Assembly (NCBI GenBank): GCA_039804245.1 | Contig: JBDLWO010000184.1 | Span: 1-7,596 of the forward strand | Reading direction: 5' to 3' | DNA: 7,596 nt | DNA from: M3007 sp039804245 | GTDB lineage: Bacteria > Bacteroidota > Bacteroidia > Chitinophagales > Saprospiraceae | In this document: positions 5,229-7,596 of the stretch, piece by piece | Position numbering within the stretch: position 1 is the first letter of the stretch | How the letters are laid out: each line of letters opens with the position of its first letter | Made by a program: the position numbers and the translations under genes | The notes under the pieces: generated by a model | Seen by the model: the letters and a program-made list of their open reading frames with translations, nothing else | What the model was told of the DNA's origin: nothing | Databases searched by the model: none

Positions 5229-6691
5229 GCAAATCTGTTTTTCTCCTGTTTCCACACCAGCTTTTCCGCGATATCGCTCCCCTGCAATCGGCCGGAGAGG
5301 TTATTCTGGTGGAAGAATATCTGTTTTTCAATCAGTACAGGTTTCACAAACAGAAGTTGGTGCTCCACCGGGCCAGTATGCAGTATTACCGGCATTATCT
5401 GGAACAAAATGGCCTGTCCGTCCGGTATGTGGAGGCTACTGAACAGATATCCGATATCCGGCTGCTCCTGCTGCAACTCGCAGGGGAGGGCGTAACGAAT
5501 GTACATTACTACGATGTATGCGATCACTGGCTCGAAAACCGGCTCTTGCAGGCAAGTCGCCTGCACAATATGGTATGCCGGGAGCTTGACACCCCCCTGT
5601 TCATTAATACCAGGGATGATCTGAAGGAGTACTTCGGTTCGCGCACGAAGTATTTCCAGACAGACTTTTATATCAGACAGCGAAAAAAGCTGGGACTGCT
5701 GCTCGATGCACACGGAAAACCCGCCGGCGAAAAGTGGAGCCACGACGCCGACAACAGGGAGAAGTACCCCAAAGACAAAGTACCTCCCCGGGTGGTTTTT
5801 CCCGCCGTGAACACATTCACCGAAGAGGCGATCGGGTGGGTTGAAAAACATTACAGCCACAATTACGGTGAAATTTCCCGTTCGTTCGTTTATCCGGTGA
5901 CGCACGACGAGAGTGAGGCCTGGCTCCGGCAGTTCCTCGAAAACCGGTTTCACGATTTTGGCGTGTACGAGGATGCGATGGTGGATAATGCCACGGTGCT
6001 TCATCACAGCCTGTTGTCGCCCCTGCTCAATATCGGTCTGCTGACGCCCATGCAGGTGGTGAATGCCGCTGTTGCACAGGGAGCGCCGCTCAACTCCACA
6101 GAAGGGTTCATCCGGCAGATTATCGGCTGGCGGGAGTTCATACGCGGCGTGTACATATACACAGGTGTGCGCGAGCGAACCACCAATTTCTGGAAATTCA
6201 GCCGGCCGCTTCCGGTATCATTTTACCAGGGTTCCACAGGTATCCCGCCGCTCGACAACACCATCCGGCGCGTACTTCAAACAGGCTACTGCCACCACAT
6301 CGAACGGCTGATGATTCTCGGTAACTACATGCTGCTGACCGAAACAGATCCGGACGCCGTTTATCAGTGGTTTATGGAACTCTTTATTGATGCCTACGAC
6401 TGGGTGATGGTGCCCAATGTATATGGTATGAGTCAGTTTGCCGATGGCGGACTGATGGCCACCAAGCCCTACATCAGTGGCAGCAGCTATATTCTGAAAA
6501 TGAGCAATTACCGGAAAGGCGACTGGACTGCCGTGTGGGATGCGCTTTTCTGGAATTTCATGAATCAGCAGCGTGATTTTTTCCTGTCCAATCCGAGACT
6601 GGGAATGCTGATCAAAACCTACGACAAGATGAGTGCGGAACGCAAGAGCGAAATTGAACAGATCGCGGGCAAGGCAATAACAGGGATATAG
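5225..6691 (+). CDS. Photolyase/cryptochrome-related protein (DPRP, FeS-BCP-like) lacking cluster cysteines
   Basis: A 488-residue flavoprotein of the deoxyribodipyrimidine photolyase-related family, whose known members include (6-4) photolyases (Agrobacterium PhrB) and cryptochromes (CryB). The N-terminal Rossmann antenna domain opens with SVFLLFPHQLF and has EEYLFFNQYRFHKQK (30-44). The FAD domain shows YEDAM (248-252), HSLLSPLLNIGLL (261-273) and GFIRQIIGWREFIRGVY (294-310). HHIERLM (357-363) holds the paired His needed in (6-4) repair, and DAYDWVMVPN with FADGGLMATKPY follows. Only three Cys exist (C99, C118, C356). Where PhrB has its cluster Cys pair, this protein reads MSNYRKGDW (R430, D433), and the loop to LFW (441-443) is about 10 residues shorter, so no [4Fe-4S] cluster is expected. 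The GTG start overlaps the alkB stop as GTGA. Repair enzyme versus light sensor cannot be settled from sequence. Confidence 0.9.
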   Translation: MSKSVFLLFPHQLFRDIAPLQSAGEVILVEEYLFFNQYRFHKQKLVLHRASMQYYRHYLEQNGLSVRYVEATEQISDIRLLLLQLAGEGVTNVHYYDVCDHWLENRLLQASRLHNMVCRELDTPLFINTRDDLKEYFGSRTKYFQTDFYIRQRKKLGLLLDAHGKPAGEKWSHDADNREKYPKDKVPPRVVFPAVNTFTEEAIGWVEKHYSHNYGEISRSFVYPVTHDESEAWLRQFLENRFHDFGVYEDAMVDNATVLHHSLLSPLLNIGLLTPMQVVNAAVAQGAPLNSTEGFIRQIIGWREFIRGVYIYTGVRERTTNFWKFSRPLPVSFYQGSTGIPPLDNTIRRVLQTGYCHHIERLMILGNYMLLTETDPDAVYQWFMELFIDAYDWVMVPNVYGMSQFADGGLMATKPYISGSSYILKMSNYRKGDWTAVWDALFWNFMNQQRDFFLSNPRLGMLIKTYDKMSAERKSEIEQIAGKAITGI

Positions 6692-6714
6692 TATTCTGTG
6701 TAGAAATTATGCGC

Positions 6715-6722
6715 TACTTTTG
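6715..6722 (+). promoter_or_regulatory. Bacteroidota -7 promoter box for the DUF2490 gene
   Basis: TACTTTTG matches TAnnTTTG exactly and lies in the 74-bp gap after the photolyase-related gene. A start near 6726 would leave a leader of about 40 or 58 nt, depending on which ATG is used. The -33 region has only TTCTG (6694-6698), a weak match. This suggests the barrel gene is transcribed separately from the repair pair. Confidence 0.5.
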
Positions 6723-6783
6723 CTGAATTACCCGGAACGCCCCCGGTGAGTGTCCGGAATAATTCATGGAAAAGCCCGACGCA

Positions 6784-7581
6784 ATGATAAACATCAAATT
6801 GCCTCTGTACAGCCTGCTGCTGTCCGTTTTGTGCCTGAACAGTATTGCTGGTCAGCAAAACAGATATTCTACCTCAAACACGATCGGCTGGTATAACAGT
6901 TTCGCAACATTTCAGCTCACTGACAGGCTTGGATTGCATGCCGAATATCAGTGGAGGCGAAACCACCTGATTACTGACTGGCAGCAGAGTCTGCTGAGGG
7001 TCGGACTTAATATTCAGATGAATCCCCGCGTTCTGGCCAGATTTGGATATGCCTGGATCGAGACCTACCCGTACGGTGAAATTCCGCTGAACAGCATGGG
7101 GCGCGACTTCACCGAGCACCGGATTTATGAAATGCTTCAGCTGTCGCACAAGGAGAACAGGGTTGATATATCGCACCGATTTATGCTGGAGCAGCGTTTT
7201 GTGGGCAAGTATTCATCCCCCGGACTGGTCGGGGAGGATCAATTTCCGATGCTGAACAGGATGCGATACATGGCCAGGTTCAGATTTCAGCCGGGCGGGA
7301 GCTTCCCTGAAAAATTATATGGTGTGTTGTATGACGAGATATTCATCGGGTTTGGAAAAAATGTGGGCGCAAACATATTTGATCAGAACAGATTGGGGCT
7401 GATGATTGGCTTTCAGGCCGGAAAAAACCTGAGACTGGAAGGCGGGTATCTCAGTCAGATAGTACAATACGGACGCATCATTGACGGGAAGAATGTTTTC
7501 CAGTACAACTCGGGTCTGATTATCAACGCCTTGTTCCAGGTGGACTTACGGAAGAACAATTTCCCTGACCGGGAACGTTAA
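6784..7581 (+). CDS. DUF2490 outer-membrane beta-barrel-like protein
   Basis: A secreted protein of the DUF2490 family, which is common in Bacteroidota and predicted to form a small outer-membrane beta-barrel of unknown function. The ATG at 6784 gives 265 residues with a standard signal peptide: a short positive start (MINIKLP), a hydrophobic core (LYSLLLSVLCLNS) and probable cleavage near SIAG/QQ. An upstream ATG at 6766 adds MEKPDA, whose acidic residues fit a signal peptide less well. The mature part is made of alternating polar and hydrophobic strands rich in Tyr, Arg and Gly, such as LHAEYQWRRN, ARFGYAWIETYPYG, EHRIYEMLQL and LEQRFVGKY, ending in a strand with aromatic residues (GLIINALFQVDL). 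The Cys in the signal is preceded by Leu, so it is not a lipobox. It has its own -7 box. No link to the repair pair is evident. Confidence 0.8.
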   Translation: MINIKLPLYSLLLSVLCLNSIAGQQNRYSTSNTIGWYNSFATFQLTDRLGLHAEYQWRRNHLITDWQQSLLRVGLNIQMNPRVLARFGYAWIETYPYGEIPLNSMGRDFTEHRIYEMLQLSHKENRVDISHRFMLEQRFVGKYSSPGLVGEDQFPMLNRMRYMARFRFQPGGSFPEKLYGVLYDEIFIGFGKNVGANIFDQNRLGLMIGFQAGKNLRLEGGYLSQIVQYGRIIDGKNVFQYNSGLIINALFQVDLRKNNFPDRER

Positions 7582-7596
7582 GCGCCAGTCCTCCCG

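Noticed and set aside
5132..6007. Long open frame of 291 codons on the minus strand
   Set aside because: It lies opposite the well-supported photolyase-related gene and has no recognisable domain. It is a shadow of that gene's codon pattern.
6500..6560. Frameshift or deletion artefact causing the missing cysteines in the photolyase-related protein
   Set aside because: The frame is open on both sides and family motifs (KPY block, LFW, NPRLG) continue in register, so the difference looks genuine rather than a sequencing error.
6844..6858. Lipoprotein lipobox in the DUF2490 signal peptide
   Set aside because: The Cys follows Leu rather than Gly, Ala or Ser, and more signal-peptide sequence comes after it.

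Overview
This window looks like chromosome from a member of the Bacteroidota. Three intergenic regions carry exact matches to the Bacteroidota -7 promoter consensus TAnnTTTG. Strong Shine-Dalgarno sites are missing in front of most genes. Protein sequences such as the DUF2490 barrel and the photolyase-related protein resemble those of the Chitinophagia/Saprospiria side of the phylum. That finer placement is an impression, not a proof. I saw no tRNA, rRNA, CRISPR array or intact insertion sequence.

Left part (1-3354, all + strand): the 3' end of a DEDDh 3'-5' exonuclease whose start lies outside the window. After it come accD (acetyl-CoA carboxylase carboxyltransferase beta subunit, with its own promoter), mltG (membrane-bound endolytic murein transglycosylase), a pterin-4a-carbinolamine dehydratase and a DUF2200 protein. 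accD, mltG and the dehydratase are closely spaced and probably form one housekeeping transcript that touches lipid precursor supply and cell-wall growth. DUF2200 may have its own weak promoter.

Middle part (3358-4610): a minus-strand Rpn-family PD-(D/E)XK nuclease gene ends 3 bp from the DUF2200 stop. Behind its promoter lies a roughly 365-bp non-coding gap. This gap holds a possible 193-bp MITE-like element with 13-bp near-perfect inverted ends flanked by a 5-bp direct repeat. Inside the element are a perfect 14-bp palindrome and two smaller inverted repeats.

Right part (4611-7581, + strand): an AlkB-type 2-oxoglutarate/Fe(II) dioxygenase gene overlaps by 4 bp a gene of the photolyase/cryptochrome-related (DPRP, FeS-BCP-like) family. 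The pair looks like a translationally coupled direct-reversal DNA-repair unit covering alkylation and UV damage. The photolyase-like protein keeps the FAD-domain and double-His motifs but lacks cysteines at the positions that hold the [4Fe-4S] cluster in characterised relatives. A DUF2490 outer-membrane barrel-like protein follows, with its own promoter.

The best candidates for something new are the cysteine-free photolyase relative coupled to AlkB, and the MITE-like structured element upstream of the pair.
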